DNA of 64,000 nucleotides, from assembly GCA_045562755.1 (NCBI GenBank), contig JBJKVF010000005.1, positions 1 to 64,000 of the forward strand, read 5' to 3'. Made by a program: the position numbers and the translations under genes. How positions within the stretch are numbered: the stretch's first letter is position 1; every line of letters starts with the position of its first letter. Shown in pieces: positions 1 to 8,850 of the stretch. The notes under the pieces were generated by a model. The model did not search any database and was not told the origin of the DNA. It saw nothing but the letters and a program-made list of their open reading frames with translations. This DNA comes from GCA-002708145 sp045562755 (GTDB lineage: Bacteria; Chloroflexota; Dehalococcoidia; Lucifugimonadales; Lucifugimonadaceae).

Positions 1-300
1 TGAATCTATAATAACTTTATTAAATAGAAAATATTCTTCTTCAAAATTTGATTTTATATTCTGAATCATTTCTTTAGTACACCTACTGCAAATTATTTTA
101 ATTTTGGCACTGATTTTTCCCATGGCAATAATAGTGTTTGTAGCTCGTATAAAATTAATCTCGGCAAATATATTATTAAAAATTTCATCAGATGTGAATA
201 AGCTTTCTTCTTTAATTATTTCTTTTTTTGTATCGCCCACTTCTCCAGTTACTAGACTTGAAAGATTGAGATAAAAAAAATTTTCGTTTTTATTTTTCAT
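1..300 (-). CDS. DUF177/YceD family protein, partial (C-terminus outside window)
   Basis: The minus strand is open from an ATG at 298-300 to the left edge, giving about 100 residues with no stop. Near residue 70 it has a C-x2-C pair in the context CSRC, followed by an acidic FEEEY segment. This is the pattern of the DUF177/YceD family, which is linked to 23S rRNA accumulation and usually sits just upstream of rpmF (L32). The gene reads out of the window, so rpmF cannot be checked. It is divergent from ruvC, and the 108-base gap between them probably holds both promoters. The family call rests on the CxxC context only. Confidence 0.6.
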   Translation of the reverse strand, partial: MKNKNENFFYLNLSSLVTGEVGDTKKEIIKEESLFTSDEIFNNIFAEINFIRATNTIIAMGKISAKIKIICSRCTKEMIQNIKSNFEEEYFLFNKVIIDS

Positions 301-408
301 TTATTTTAAATTGATACTTAACCTGTTATTATTTGCCATAATAATTTAGAGTTTATAATGGGATAATCGTAAAATAAAACTAATTATTTTATTTTTTGGA
401 GCATAATT

Positions 409-891
409 TTGAAAATTCTTGGAATTGACCCTGGATTAACAAATACTGGTTATGGATTAATCGAGGTGGGAAACGGAAATTATAAATCACTTGAGGGTGG
501 AGTAATTAGGACTAAAGCAAATCAGCCTTTAGAGACCAGGCTATATTCTATTTACTCAGTCATAAAAGAGATTGTAGAAGAATTTTCTCCAAATAGTGTT
601 GCAATTGAAGAGCTGCATTCAAGGTCTAGATTTGTCAAAACTGCTATTTTATTAGGGCATGCTAGGGGTGCAGCTATTGTTGCAGTCGGTGAGTTCAATA
701 TTCCTGTTTTCAATTATCAACCAACTCAGGCTAAAAATATGATTACGGGATTTGGAGGGGCTTCTAAGGAACAAATAAAACTTGCAGTTTCTGATTATTT
801 GGGTGAGTCAAATATAATTAAAAATGAACATATGGCAGATGCATTTTCTATTGCGATATGTCATGGTATGATGATAGAAAAATCAATTTAA
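409..891 (+). CDS. ruvC: Crossover junction endodeoxyribonuclease RuvC
   Basis: This is the Holliday-junction resolvase that cuts the four-way DNA junction held by RuvAB. It has 160 residues, the usual family length. Acidic catalytic residues are visible: D7 in GIDPG, E67/E68 in AIEEL, and the C-terminal pair H141 and D144 in HMADAFSIA, which is the His/Asp version seen in Thermus-type RuvC rather than the Asp/Asp version of E. coli. The start is TTG, with a TTTGGAG-like ribosome site just upstream. It is the first gene of ruvC-ruvA-ruvB, with 4 bases to ruvA. Confidence 0.95.
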   Translation: MKILGIDPGLTNTGYGLIEVGNGNYKSLEGGVIRTKANQPLETRLYSIYSVIKEIVEEFSPNSVAIEELHSRSRFVKTAILLGHARGAAIVAVGEFNIPVFNYQPTQAKNMITGFGGASKEQIKLAVSDYLGESNIIKNEHMADAFSIAICHGMMIEKSI

Positions 892-895
892 ATTT

Positions 896-1543
896 ATGAT
901 TAGTTTTATTTCAGGTAAAGTACGCAAAATAACACAAGATCCATCAGTTATCACTATAGATAATAATGGAATTGGATATGATGTTAATCTTCCGGTATAC
1001 GTTTATCAATCACTGATTTCGGATAATATTGAAAAAGGGTCCAATATTGAGCTTGAAGTTTATTATCATGTAACAGAGAGGCAGCCAAAGCCTGTATTAG
1101 TAGGTTTTAGGCATCCAACAGAAAAAGATTTTTTTGAAAAATTGATACAAGTCGAAGGAATAGGTCCTTTGAAGGCAGCTAATGCATTAATTCTTGCTGC
1201 TTCAAATATAGCATTGGCAATTGAAACAGAGGATGTAATATCTCTTCAAAAGTTACCTGGCATTGGCTCAAGAGCAGCACAAAAAATTATTGCAACTTTG
1301 AAAGGCAAAGTAACACAGACAGCACTATATAGGAATGACAATTATGATGAAGTAACTCTCGAGTCTAGTAAAAAATTATCTCAAACTGTAGTTTCTGAAG
1401 GTATAGATGCATTAGTTAGTTTGGGTTACAGGTTACCAGAAGCTCAGAGCCAGGTTCAAGAAGCAGTATCAAGAAATTCTCTATGCGAGGATGATCTTCA
1501 AGAGTTACTGAGAGAAGTATTTAAATCTAATATATCAAAATGA
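896..1543 (+). CDS. ruvA: Holliday junction branch migration protein RuvA
   Basis: RuvA binds the four-way junction as a tetramer and loads the RuvB motor. It has 215 residues: an N-terminal OB-fold, a middle region with two helix-hairpin-helix motifs (VEGIGPLKAA near residue 86 and LPGIGSRAAQ near 120), and a short C-terminal RuvB-binding domain containing a SLGYR segment. It lies between ruvC and ruvB with gaps of only 4 and 11 bases, so it is surely in the same transcript. Confidence 0.95.
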   Translation: MISFISGKVRKITQDPSVITIDNNGIGYDVNLPVYVYQSLISDNIEKGSNIELEVYYHVTERQPKPVLVGFRHPTEKDFFEKLIQVEGIGPLKAANALILAASNIALAIETEDVISLQKLPGIGSRAAQKIIATLKGKVTQTALYRNDNYDEVTLESSKKLSQTVVSEGIDALVSLGYRLPEAQSQVQEAVSRNSLCEDDLQELLREVFKSNISK

Positions 1544-1554
1544 AAAGGTAGATT

Positions 1555-2631
1555 TTGTCCAAAGAAAAAAATAATAATGCTAGAGAGAAAATTATTGAAT
1601 CAAAAAATATCTCTAACAAAAATAATTCTTCTGTAAAAGAAGATGAGAAAATTTTACAAAGTTTAAGACCTAGAAAATTTTCTGATTATGTTGGTCAAAA
1701 AAGTGTGGTAGAAAGTATCTCTATAGCAGTAAAGGCTAGTAAAGAAAGAAAAGATACCCTTGATCATTCATTATTTCATGGTCCTCCAGGACTTGGTAAA
1801 ACAACAATTGCTCATATTATTGCTCATGAAATGGATGCCAAGCTTTTTCATACTTCAGGTCCTGCTCTTGAAAGACCTGCAGATGTTGTAGGTCTACTTT
1901 CTAATCTAAAAAATAGTGATATATTATTTATTGATGAAATTCATAGATTATCTACAAGTGTTGAAGAATATCTTTATTCTGCAATGGAAGATTTTCGAGT
2001 AGATTTTGTTACAGGTTCGGGGGCATTTGCAAAAACAATTAATTTACCTTTAAGTCAGTTTACTCTTATAGGTTCTACAACTAGAGTAGGAATGCTTAGC
2101 GCACCACTAAGAGAGAGATTTGGTCTTTCTTATCATCTAGACTATTATTCTATCGAAGAACTTTCGGATGTTGTTATGAGATCAGCGAAGATTTTAGACG
2201 TTAATATTAATGAAGAAGGTGCAAATGAAATAGCTAATAGATCTAGGGGGACTCCTAGAATATCTAATAGATTATTAAAAAGAGTAAGAGATTATTCACA
2301 AGTAAAGCATGACGGAAAAATCAATAGAAATATAGCATCTGAAGCTCTTGAAATTGAAGGGATAGACAATTTAGGTTTAGATCGACTAGATAGAGTTTAT
2401 TTGGAAACGTTATTAAAAAACTATAAAGGTGGACCTGCAGGCATTCAAGCTTTGGCAGCAACAATAAATGAAGATCAACAAACATTAGAAGATGTAGTTG
2501 AGCCTTACTTGTTGAAAATTGGTTTTATCATAAGAACTCCACAGGGTAGGAAATGTACCAGGGAAGCCTTTAACCATTTGGGAATGACTCCTCCTATTGA
2601 TAATCTTATTCAAAAAAACTTTTTTGAATAA
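1555..2631 (+). CDS. ruvB: Holliday junction branch migration ATPase RuvB
   Basis: RuvB is the AAA+ hexameric motor that drives branch migration with RuvA. The Walker A motif GPPGLGKT is at residues 76-83 and Walker B (LFIDEIH) has D127/E128. A C-terminal winged-helix domain follows, with the typical EPYLL and RTPQGR segments. The protein has 358 residues, a little longer than usual because of a 30-residue Lys/Asn-rich N-terminal extension. The start is TTG after an AAAGGTAG ribosome site. The reading frame closes ruvCAB and faces a convergent ABC transporter gene 19 bases away. Confidence 0.95.
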   Translation: MSKEKNNNAREKIIESKNISNKNNSSVKEDEKILQSLRPRKFSDYVGQKSVVESISIAVKASKERKDTLDHSLFHGPPGLGKTTIAHIIAHEMDAKLFHTSGPALERPADVVGLLSNLKNSDILFIDEIHRLSTSVEEYLYSAMEDFRVDFVTGSGAFAKTINLPLSQFTLIGSTTRVGMLSAPLRERFGLSYHLDYYSIEELSDVVMRSAKILDVNINEEGANEIANRSRGTPRISNRLLKRVRDYSQVKHDGKINRNIASEALEIEGIDNLGLDRLDRVYLETLLKNYKGGPAGIQALAATINEDQQTLEDVVEPYLLKIGFIIRTPQGRKCTREAFNHLGMTPPIDNLIQKNFFE

Positions 2632-2650
2632 GATTAATATGTGATCTTTA

Positions 2651-4537
2651 TTATGTGCTTGAGGATTCACCTGTTATTTTTTTTATTATATGATCTGGAA
2701 TATCATCAAATGAGGAATAATTAAGTGATGAAAGACTATAGTATAGTCCTTTATTGCTAATAAGTTTATCATGAGTATCTTGTTCGATAATTTCACCATT
2801 TTGCAGTACTATAATTTTATCAGCTCCCCTTATAGTAGCTAGTCTATGTGCAATCACCAAAGCAGTTCGACCTTCTAACAAAACTTTTAATGCATTTTGA
2901 ATTTGCATTTCTGTATATGAGTCGATATTTGCTGTTGCTTCGTCAAGTATTATGATTTTAGAATCTCTAACAATTGCTCTAGCAAAAGAAATTAATTGCC
3001 TTTGTCCAATTGAAAGATTTTCTCCTCTTTGCTCAAGCTGTGTTTCATATTTATTTGGTAATTCCATAATATAATCATGAACTCCTACAGCTTTAGCAGC
3101 ATCTACTACTTTTTCGAATGAAATATTTTTCGTTGAATAAATTATATTTTCTAAAATACTACCTGAGAATAAAAATGGCTCCTGTAAAACCATAGAAACA
3201 TTATTTCCTAATGATTCTAATTTTATATCTTTAATATTTGTCCCTCCGATTTTAATTTCTCCTTCCCAAATTTCATAAAATCTATGCACTAGTGCTGTTG
3301 TTGAAGTTTTTCCTGAACCTGTTGGACCTACTAAAGCGACAGTTTGACCAGGTTTGATTTTAAAATTTATATTTTTTAATATTGGTTGATTCTGAAGATA
3401 GCCAAAAGTTACATTATTAAATTCTATTGAAGGTTCTAAATCATCCATAATAATAGAATCTTCCTTATCAGTGATTTCAACAGGTACATCAATAACTTCA
3501 AAAATTCTTTCTCCAGATGCCATGGCCCTTTGTAAAACACTATAGTGCATTGTTAAGGCTCTAATTGGATCAAAAAATCTTTGAATAAATAATACAAATG
3601 CAACCATAACTCCAGTTTCGATTTCTCCATTCAAAACAAATATACCTCCAACTATGACAACTATTCCTCTAGCAATACCGCTAAGTGAATCAACAGTTGG
3701 AAGCATAATTACACCAATTTTTGAAGCTTTTAATGCCGCCCTTAAATTTTCTCTTGCTCTTAGGTCAAAAAGATCATAGTTTACATATTCTCTCGTCATT
3801 CCTTGTACTGCTCTGACTCCATTTATATTTTCTGCTAAGGCTCCGCTCACAATTGAAGAAGTTATTCTTGCTTTGAGAAATGCACTTCTTGCGAATGGAA
3901 TCCAAATTATCCTTACTAATAATAGTGCAGGTATAACAATCATTGTTAATAATCCCAGTCTGAAATCTAACCAAAGCATAGTTACAATGATTCCAATAAT
4001 TAACACAAAATCACCAATAGCGAACACCGCTGTATGAAGAAACTCCTGTAGTGCAGCCACATCTCCTTGTAATCTAGACATTAATTTTCCACTTTCAGTT
4101 TTGTCCATAAATGATAAAGAAACTCTTTGTAAGTGCTCATACATTGCAGTTCTCATATCAAAAAGTATATGTTCAGCAACTCTACCAACTAATATTTCTT
4201 GAAGATAATTTGAGACAAAATTAAATGTAATTGCAACAAAGAAACCAGCTACGAATAAATAAAGTAAATTAACATTATTATTATCTCCAGATAAGGTAGA
4301 ATCAAAAACATTTTTAATTATTAGAGGGATTGAGATTGATGTAATGGTAAAAATAATCACTGCAATAAGTGCCGGAATGAGTTGTTTTTTATAAGGCTTT
4401 ACATAACTAAAAAATCTTCTTATTACATCACCATTAAATTTTTCACTGAATACCTCTTCTTCAAGATTAGAAGCAAGAACTACAGAAGCTTTAGGTGGTA
4501 TTTCATGACTTCTTTCATCGAATTGTTTTATACTCAC
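2651..4537 (-). CDS. ABC exporter half-transporter, permease fused to ATPase (subunit 2)
   Basis: This has the architecture of a multidrug/lipid exporter: about 340 residues with six predicted membrane segments, then an ATPase domain. Walker A is GPTGSGKTST and Walker B is IIILDEATANID with the catalytic Glu. The signature motif reads LSIGQ instead of LSGGQ. The GTG start (4535-4537) overlaps the TGA stop of the upstream half-transporter in a GTGA junction, so the two are translationally coupled. Together they look like a heterodimeric exporter with one degenerate ATP site (see findings). The substrate cannot be read from the sequence. Confidence 0.88.
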   Translation of the reverse strand: MSIKQFDERSHEIPPKASVVLASNLEEEVFSEKFNGDVIRRFFSYVKPYKKQLIPALIAVIIFTITSISIPLIIKNVFDSTLSGDNNNVNLLYLFVAGFFVAITFNFVSNYLQEILVGRVAEHILFDMRTAMYEHLQRVSLSFMDKTESGKLMSRLQGDVAALQEFLHTAVFAIGDFVLIIGIIVTMLWLDFRLGLLTMIVIPALLLVRIIWIPFARSAFLKARITSSIVSGALAENINGVRAVQGMTREYVNYDLFDLRARENLRAALKASKIGVIMLPTVDSLSGIARGIVVIVGGIFVLNGEIETGVMVAFVLFIQRFFDPIRALTMHYSVLQRAMASGERIFEVIDVPVEITDKEDSIIMDDLEPSIEFNNVTFGYLQNQPILKNINFKIKPGQTVALVGPTGSGKTSTTALVHRFYEIWEGEIKIGGTNIKDIKLESLGNNVSMVLQEPFLFSGSILENIIYSTKNISFEKVVDAAKAVGVHDYIMELPNKYETQLEQRGENLSIGQRQLISFARAIVRDSKIIILDEATANIDSYTEMQIQNALKVLLEGRTALVIAHRLATIRGADKIIVLQNGEIIEQDTHDKLISNKGLYYSLSSLNYSSFDDIPDHIIKKITGESSST

Positions 4538-6360
4538 ATTTTACCTCTTGCTTTATTTTGTAGATTATATAAATCTTCGTATTGGCCTTTTAATTCTAAT
4601 AATTCATTATGGCTACCAGACTCAATAATTCTACCTCTTTCAAGGAATAAAATTTTATTTGCATGCATTAAAGAACTTAATCTGTGAGAAATAATAATTG
4701 TTGTTGTTTTAGAAGTTAGATTTTTCAATTCTTCTCTGATTTTTCTTTCAGTACCAGCATCAATTGCTGCTGTTGAATCGTCAAAAATAATAATATTTGG
4801 ATCCATCATTACAGATCTAGCTATTGATAGTCTTTGTCTCTGCCCTCCTGAAAGAGAAACACCTCTCTCTCCAACAAGAGTTTTATATTTTTCTGGTAAT
4901 CTTTCAATATATTCAGCAAGTTGAGCATGATGAGTAGATTTTTCTACTCGGTCATCTGGAGCCCAGGGATTTCCATATGCTATATTATGCTCTATAGAAG
5001 CTGTAAACATAAATGTATCTTGTTCAACGACACATACTGCATGCCTTAGAGATTCAAGGGTGAAATTACGAATATCTATATCATCTATTAATATTGAACC
5101 ACCATTAGGGTCATAAAACCTAGGAATAAGATGAGCTATTGTTGATTTACCACTACCTGGAGGCCCAACTATGCCTAGAGTTTCACCAGGATTAATTGTA
5201 AAGCTTACGTTATGAATTGTTTCATGATTATCGCCTTCATAAGTAAAACTGACATTCCTAAATTCAAGTCTTCCTTTTTCTACAATAACATTTTTTGCGT
5301 TTACTTCATCATGAATATTTGGTTCTAAATCTAGTATTGCAAATAATCTACCTCCTGACGCAGACCCTCTTGCGAATCCATTAATCATTAAACCAATTTG
5401 TCTGACTGGGTCTAATAGGATACTCATAAATGCCAGAAATTGAGTTAATTCTCCGGGAGTTATAGTGCCATTCATTACTTGTCTACCACCAACTAATAAA
5501 ACGAGACCCATAGAAATAAAAAAAGCGGTACTAATTAGAGATATGCTTTGTGATCTTATTTTTACTTGATCATTAGATAATTTAAGGGCTTCATCTGAAA
5601 TGACTTTATATTTTTTCATTTCAAATTCTTCTGCAGAAAATGCTCGTACAACTCTAATACCCCCCAAGTTTTCATCCATGGTTTTTGTTAAAACTGAAAG
5701 TTTATCTTGTAATGCATACCAGTTTGAACGGAGTTTCAACCTTGCAGAAGTTGCTTTCCATGCTACAAAAGGAACAAAACTCAAGCTTATTAATCCTAAA
5801 ATTGGATTAGTTTTAATCATTAAAAATGTTCCTGTACCAATTAATGAAGTAAGAAAAATTACTCTCAATATTGCTGTTTGAACAAACATTCTTATACCTT
5901 CAACATCTAATATTCCTCGAGTGATTAAGTCCCCAGTATGAACACCTGCATGATAACTAAAAGATAATCTTTGTAATTTTTCATAATACATCATTCGGAG
6001 CTCATAACCGATATGTTGTCCTATTGATTCTCCAAAATAAACATGAACCATCGCAAATGTACCTCTTCCTATTGAAGATAGGAGTAACAAAAAACATATA
6101 AAGTATAAATGGTTTTTAGAATCGTTAACTGTGGATATTTCACCTGAGTCACTACTTAGTAAATTATTAGCAGCATCTACTGCGTTTCCTAATAATAATG
6201 GTATATATAATGAAAATGCACTCGAAAAAAATATAGCTGATACACCAAAAAATAGACGCCATTTATACTTGAAAGACATTTTGATAATTCTAAAAAAAAC
6301 TTTGAAAGAGTCATTGTTTTTTAATGGTCTTGCAGAAATAGTTTGATTTTTGACTATCAT
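4534..6360 (-). CDS. ABC exporter half-transporter, permease fused to ATPase (subunit 1)
   Basis: This is the partner of the following gene: six membrane segments, then an ATPase with Walker A GPPGSGKST, an intact LSGGQ signature, and a Walker B of IIIFDDSTAAID. The catalytic Glu is therefore replaced by Asp, a mark of the degenerate half of heterodimeric exporters. I take the ATG at 6360 as the start (608 residues). The frame is open 20 codons further upstream to 6420, but that stretch looks like translated AT-rich spacer. It is the first gene of a two-gene operon and is divergent from the acetyltransferase. Confidence 0.86.
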   Translation of the reverse strand: MIVKNQTISARPLKNNDSFKVFFRIIKMSFKYKWRLFFGVSAIFFSSAFSLYIPLLLGNAVDAANNLLSSDSGEISTVNDSKNHLYFICFLLLLSSIGRGTFAMVHVYFGESIGQHIGYELRMMYYEKLQRLSFSYHAGVHTGDLITRGILDVEGIRMFVQTAILRVIFLTSLIGTGTFLMIKTNPILGLISLSFVPFVAWKATSARLKLRSNWYALQDKLSVLTKTMDENLGGIRVVRAFSAEEFEMKKYKVISDEALKLSNDQVKIRSQSISLISTAFFISMGLVLLVGGRQVMNGTITPGELTQFLAFMSILLDPVRQIGLMINGFARGSASGGRLFAILDLEPNIHDEVNAKNVIVEKGRLEFRNVSFTYEGDNHETIHNVSFTINPGETLGIVGPPGSGKSTIAHLIPRFYDPNGGSILIDDIDIRNFTLESLRHAVCVVEQDTFMFTASIEHNIAYGNPWAPDDRVEKSTHHAQLAEYIERLPEKYKTLVGERGVSLSGGQRQRLSIARSVMMDPNIIIFDDSTAAIDAGTERKIREELKNLTSKTTTIIISHRLSSLMHANKILFLERGRIIESGSHNELLELKGQYEDLYNLQNKARGKM

Positions 6361-6464
6361 TTGGTGTAAATTTCTTTGGATATATATTTTATAACTTAAG
6401 TCAATTTTTACATAAATCAATTTAGTAAATATAATAGAAATTAATACACATTTTTTTGATTTTT

Positions 6465-7121
6465 ATGAAAAACATTCTTTTAAATATAAAAAAAAACTAT
6501 CAAGTAAGACTAGCTGTAAAAGAAGATTCCAATGAGATTACTAAACTTGAAGAGCAAGTTTTTAATGAGGATAGTCATTCTGTATCATTTAATACTGAAC
6601 TAAAATATGAAAATAAATACCATCTTTTACTGGTAAGAAACATTATTCAAAATAATAATAGAATTATTAAAACAGTAAAAAAATTATTTAAGTTTAGTAG
6701 TATTTTCTCAATAAGATTTAATCAATCTATAGAAGATGATTTTATTTCAGGATTTATAGGTATATGGTTTTATCCAAAGGAGTCATATATATCTACTTTT
6801 GCGGTTAGAGAATTTGAGCGTGGCAAAGGACTTGGAGAGTTATTATTAATTTATGCTATTGTTAGTGTAATTAATAATGGTGGAGAATCTATGTCGCTTG
6901 AGGTAAGACAATCAAATTTCCAAGCAATAGAATTATATAAAAAATTCGGTTTTCATAAAGTTGGTATAAGAAAATTTTATTATTCAAATAATAAAGAAGA
7001 TGCAGCGATTATGACCGTAAGTGATATTAATACTTTTGATTATAAAAATAGAATTTTATATCTAATAAATAATCATTCAGACAAATGGGGTATGCTAGAT
7101 AAATTAAATATGCTTAGCTAG
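6465..7121 (+). CDS. GNAT family N-acetyltransferase (RimI-like)
   Basis: The protein has 218 residues. The acetyl-CoA binding motif A is visible as ERGKGLGELL, preceded by the strand FAVREF and followed by a LEVR..N..AIELYKKFGF segment. This arrangement is typical of RimI and related protein or small-molecule N-acetyltransferases. The N-terminal half has an unusual Asn/Lys-rich insert (about residues 45-75) compared with compact RimI. The ATG start at 6465 is preferred over a TTG three codons upstream. Its end overlaps the end of the convergent zinc-ribbon gene by 8 bases. The substrate is unknown; a RimI role is only suggested. Confidence 0.75.
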   Translation: MKNILLNIKKNYQVRLAVKEDSNEITKLEEQVFNEDSHSVSFNTELKYENKYHLLLVRNIIQNNNRIIKTVKKLFKFSSIFSIRFNQSIEDDFISGFIGIWFYPKESYISTFAVREFERGKGLGELLLIYAIVSVINNGGESMSLEVRQSNFQAIELYKKFGFHKVGIRKFYYSNNKEDAAIMTVSDINTFDYKNRILYLINNHSDKWGMLDKLNMLS

Positions 7122-7794
7122 ATAAACTTCCTGAGTATAAAATAAAAATTAAATATATAATGTTTAGTGTTACTGCCCATGACAGCCATTTTTTTTGAAC
7201 TTTTTTGAAATGCTCAACAGATTTCCATTTTTTGCCTTTCCAGGCAAGTTCATTTCCTCTAAAACCCAAAAATATACTACCGACAATCAATGCTATTACT
7301 CTCATTTCATCTGAAAAAATTGGAAGATAGAGCCCTAACATAATAATTGCTATTGGTACTCCAGAAAATAATCCCCATAGTGGCGGTATTAAGAATGCTG
7401 CCCAATTCCATCCTTTGATCTCTTTTGGAACATCTGATTTTTTATCTCCAGAATTATTGTTTTTGTAATCAGAGGATACCGTTCGCTTTACATAAGAAGA
7501 TTTTTTATTTTCATTCTTATCTTGATTACTAATAACTGGCTCAACGAATAGTTTTTTATTTTTAGATGTAAACTCCACCCCGCAAAACCAACAGTAGAAA
7601 GAGTTAACATAATCAAAATTTTTGCATTCATTACAAATGATTTTACTTAGACTAGTTTTTTCAACATCAGGTTGCTTGATAAGTTTTTCACCACAACGAC
7701 CGCATCCGTAATCATTATTTGCATTTTCTACACCACAGTGAGTACAAAAAATTTGACTATTATCTAAATTTATTTTAGTTGAATCATTTTGCAT
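7114..7794 (-). CDS. Double zinc-ribbon, DUF2628-type membrane protein
   Basis: The protein has 226 residues. The N-terminus has two zinc ribbons, C17-x2-C20 with C31-x2-C34 and C54-x2-C57 with C68-x2-C71. A Lys/Ser-rich linker follows, then a hydrophobic region starting at NWAAFLIPPLWGL with three to four membrane segments. The Trp/Pro-rich start and the later GFRGNELAWKGKKW segment resemble DUF2628. No enzymatic motif is seen. It starts 11 bases after the ferredoxin gene on the same strand, so the two are probably co-transcribed. Its function is unknown; a membrane-anchored zinc or nucleic-acid sensor is one possibility. Confidence 0.7.
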   Translation of the reverse strand: MQNDSTKINLDNSQIFCTHCGVENANNDYGCGRCGEKLIKQPDVEKTSLSKIICNECKNFDYVNSFYCWFCGVEFTSKNKKLFVEPVISNQDKNENKKSSYVKRTVSSDYKNNNSGDKKSDVPKEIKGWNWAAFLIPPLWGLFSGVPIAIIMLGLYLPIFSDEMRVIALIVGSIFLGFRGNELAWKGKKWKSVEHFKKVQKKWLSWAVTLNIIYLIFILYSGSLSS

Positions 7795-7805
7795 AATATA
7801 TATTT

Positions 7806-8072
7806 TTATGCATTAGCTCCTGGCTCAGATGAATCATAATCATAATCATAATTTAATTTTATAAATTCTTGTTGGTCATCGGGTACATCACCTTCGTCAA
7901 AAATTGCATTTTCAGGGCAAACAGGTTCGCATGCAGCACAGTCAATGCATTCATCTGGATTAATAAATAGTTGAGTGTCTCCAGGTTTTGAGTATATACA
8001 ATCTACAGGGCAAACCTCAACGCAAGCTCCATCCATAACTCCCACACAGGATTTACCAATAATAAAAGTCAA
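7806..8072 (-). CDS. Seven-iron type ferredoxin ([3Fe-4S][4Fe-4S])
   Basis: This is a small acidic electron carrier of 88 residues. The cysteine pattern C9-x7-C17-x3-C21-P and C42-x2-C45-x2-C48-x3-C52-P fits the Azotobacter/Thermus-type seven-iron ferredoxins: C9, C17 and C52 for the 3Fe cluster, C21, C42, C45 and C48 for the 4Fe cluster, C25 extra. The start is TTG at 8072, fixed by a clean GGAGG six to seven bases upstream, so TTG is really used here. An acidic tail (YDYDYD) ends the protein. The neighbours are an IscA-like protein upstream and a zinc-ribbon protein downstream. Partner enzymes are not in the window. Confidence 0.9.
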   Translation of the reverse strand: MTFIIGKSCVGVMDGACVEVCPVDCIYSKPGDTQLFINPDECIDCAACEPVCPENAIFDEGDVPDDQQEFIKLNYDYDYDSSEPGANA

Positions 8073-8169
8073 ACTGTTCCTCCAATTAATTGAGTAGTTA
8101 TTACTAATCTATAACATACATAATATAGTTTTAATGTATAACATAGCAATATCATATTATGTATTTTAT

Positions 8170-8190
8170 AAAAATTTCTTAGAAATTTTT
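8170..8190. terminator. Perfect palindrome downstream of the IscA-like gene
   Basis: AAAAATTTCT, one base, then AGAAATTTTT: a perfect 10-base inverted repeat starting 12 bases past the IscA-like stop (minus strand) and about 100 bases before the ferredoxin start. As RNA it could not fold tightly with a one-base loop, and it is very AT-rich. It may be a weak terminator or a protein-binding operator for the ferredoxin gene. Confidence 0.3.
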
Positions 8191-8202
8191 ATTACTTATA
8201 TT

Positions 8203-8607
8203 TTAGTGACCGCCACATCCACCGCCACCGCTACCACATCCACCGCCACCGCCACCGCCACATCCACATCCTCCACCACCATTTCCGCATCCACATCCTT
8301 CTTGTTGAAAGTTAGGGTTTGAAATTACAAAACCAGATCTTTCAAATCCCTCTACAAAATCTACGCTAGACCCTTCAACTAATGGAGCACTCTCTTTATC
8401 AATTAATGTTCGTACTGGATCTTCGATAACATTATCTAAATCATTTGGTTTTTCTTCTAAACCAAAAACATATTCTATTCCACCCATAGGGTTATTGTTG
8501 ACAGCTATCCTTAAGTAATGATTTTCAGTAGCTTGTTCTTTAAGAACTTCTTCTATTTTTAACTTAGCAGCATCAGTGAAGCTAATAATATTTTTATTTG
8601 TGACCAT
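8203..8607 (-). CDS. HesB/IscA-like A-type Fe-S protein with Cys/Gly-rich tail
   Basis: The protein has 134 residues. The first 100 follow the A-type iron-sulfur carrier fold: an ISFTDAAKLKIEEVL opening helix, then LRIAV, a Y-x-F-x-L strand, and a V-x-GF-x-x-SGF-x-I-x-N-P-N end. The first ligand Cys of the family (in the GG-C-x-G loop) is missing; the loop reads NNNPMGG. The usual C-terminal C-G-C is kept (C105, C107) and runs into a 30-residue tail of Gly and Cys with C114, C116, C124 and C131 and a final His. The ATG at 8607 is preferred over a TTG six codons upstream. It may carry Fe-S clusters or metal; the exact role is unclear. Confidence 0.8.
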   Translation of the reverse strand: MVTNKNIISFTDAAKLKIEEVLKEQATENHYLRIAVNNNPMGGIEYVFGLEEKPNDLDNVIEDPVRTLIDKESAPLVEGSSVDFVEGFERSGFVISNPNFQQEGCGCGNGGGGCGCGGGGGGGCGSGGGGCGGH

Positions 8608-8850
8608 AATTTTCCCAGAAAGCAATATTTTGCTTGATTGTTATTTTCTATTATTTTATAACCAATAGAATAAAACGTAAATAAGTATAATGATAAAATT
8701 CGATTAAAAAATTAATTTCGATAAATTTTTTTTTAGTTTTTTTCGTTGTAAAATTGTTGAAAGCGTAAAAAAATAATGTATTATAAATTTTTTTCTTTAT
8801 TAATTAGATATAATTGTAATAAATTAGTTTAAGCAAGGGTGAAAATAAAT

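Noticed and set aside
8203..8300. Possible CRISPR-like or microsatellite array at the CCGCCA repeats
   Set aside because: Units are three bases long and encode the Gly/Cys tail in frame; no spacer structure.
8134..8322. Thr/Ala/Ser-rich plus-strand frame over the Cys/Gly tail
   Set aside because: It is the antisense of the GGN/TGY repeats of the IscA-like gene and has no ribosome site.
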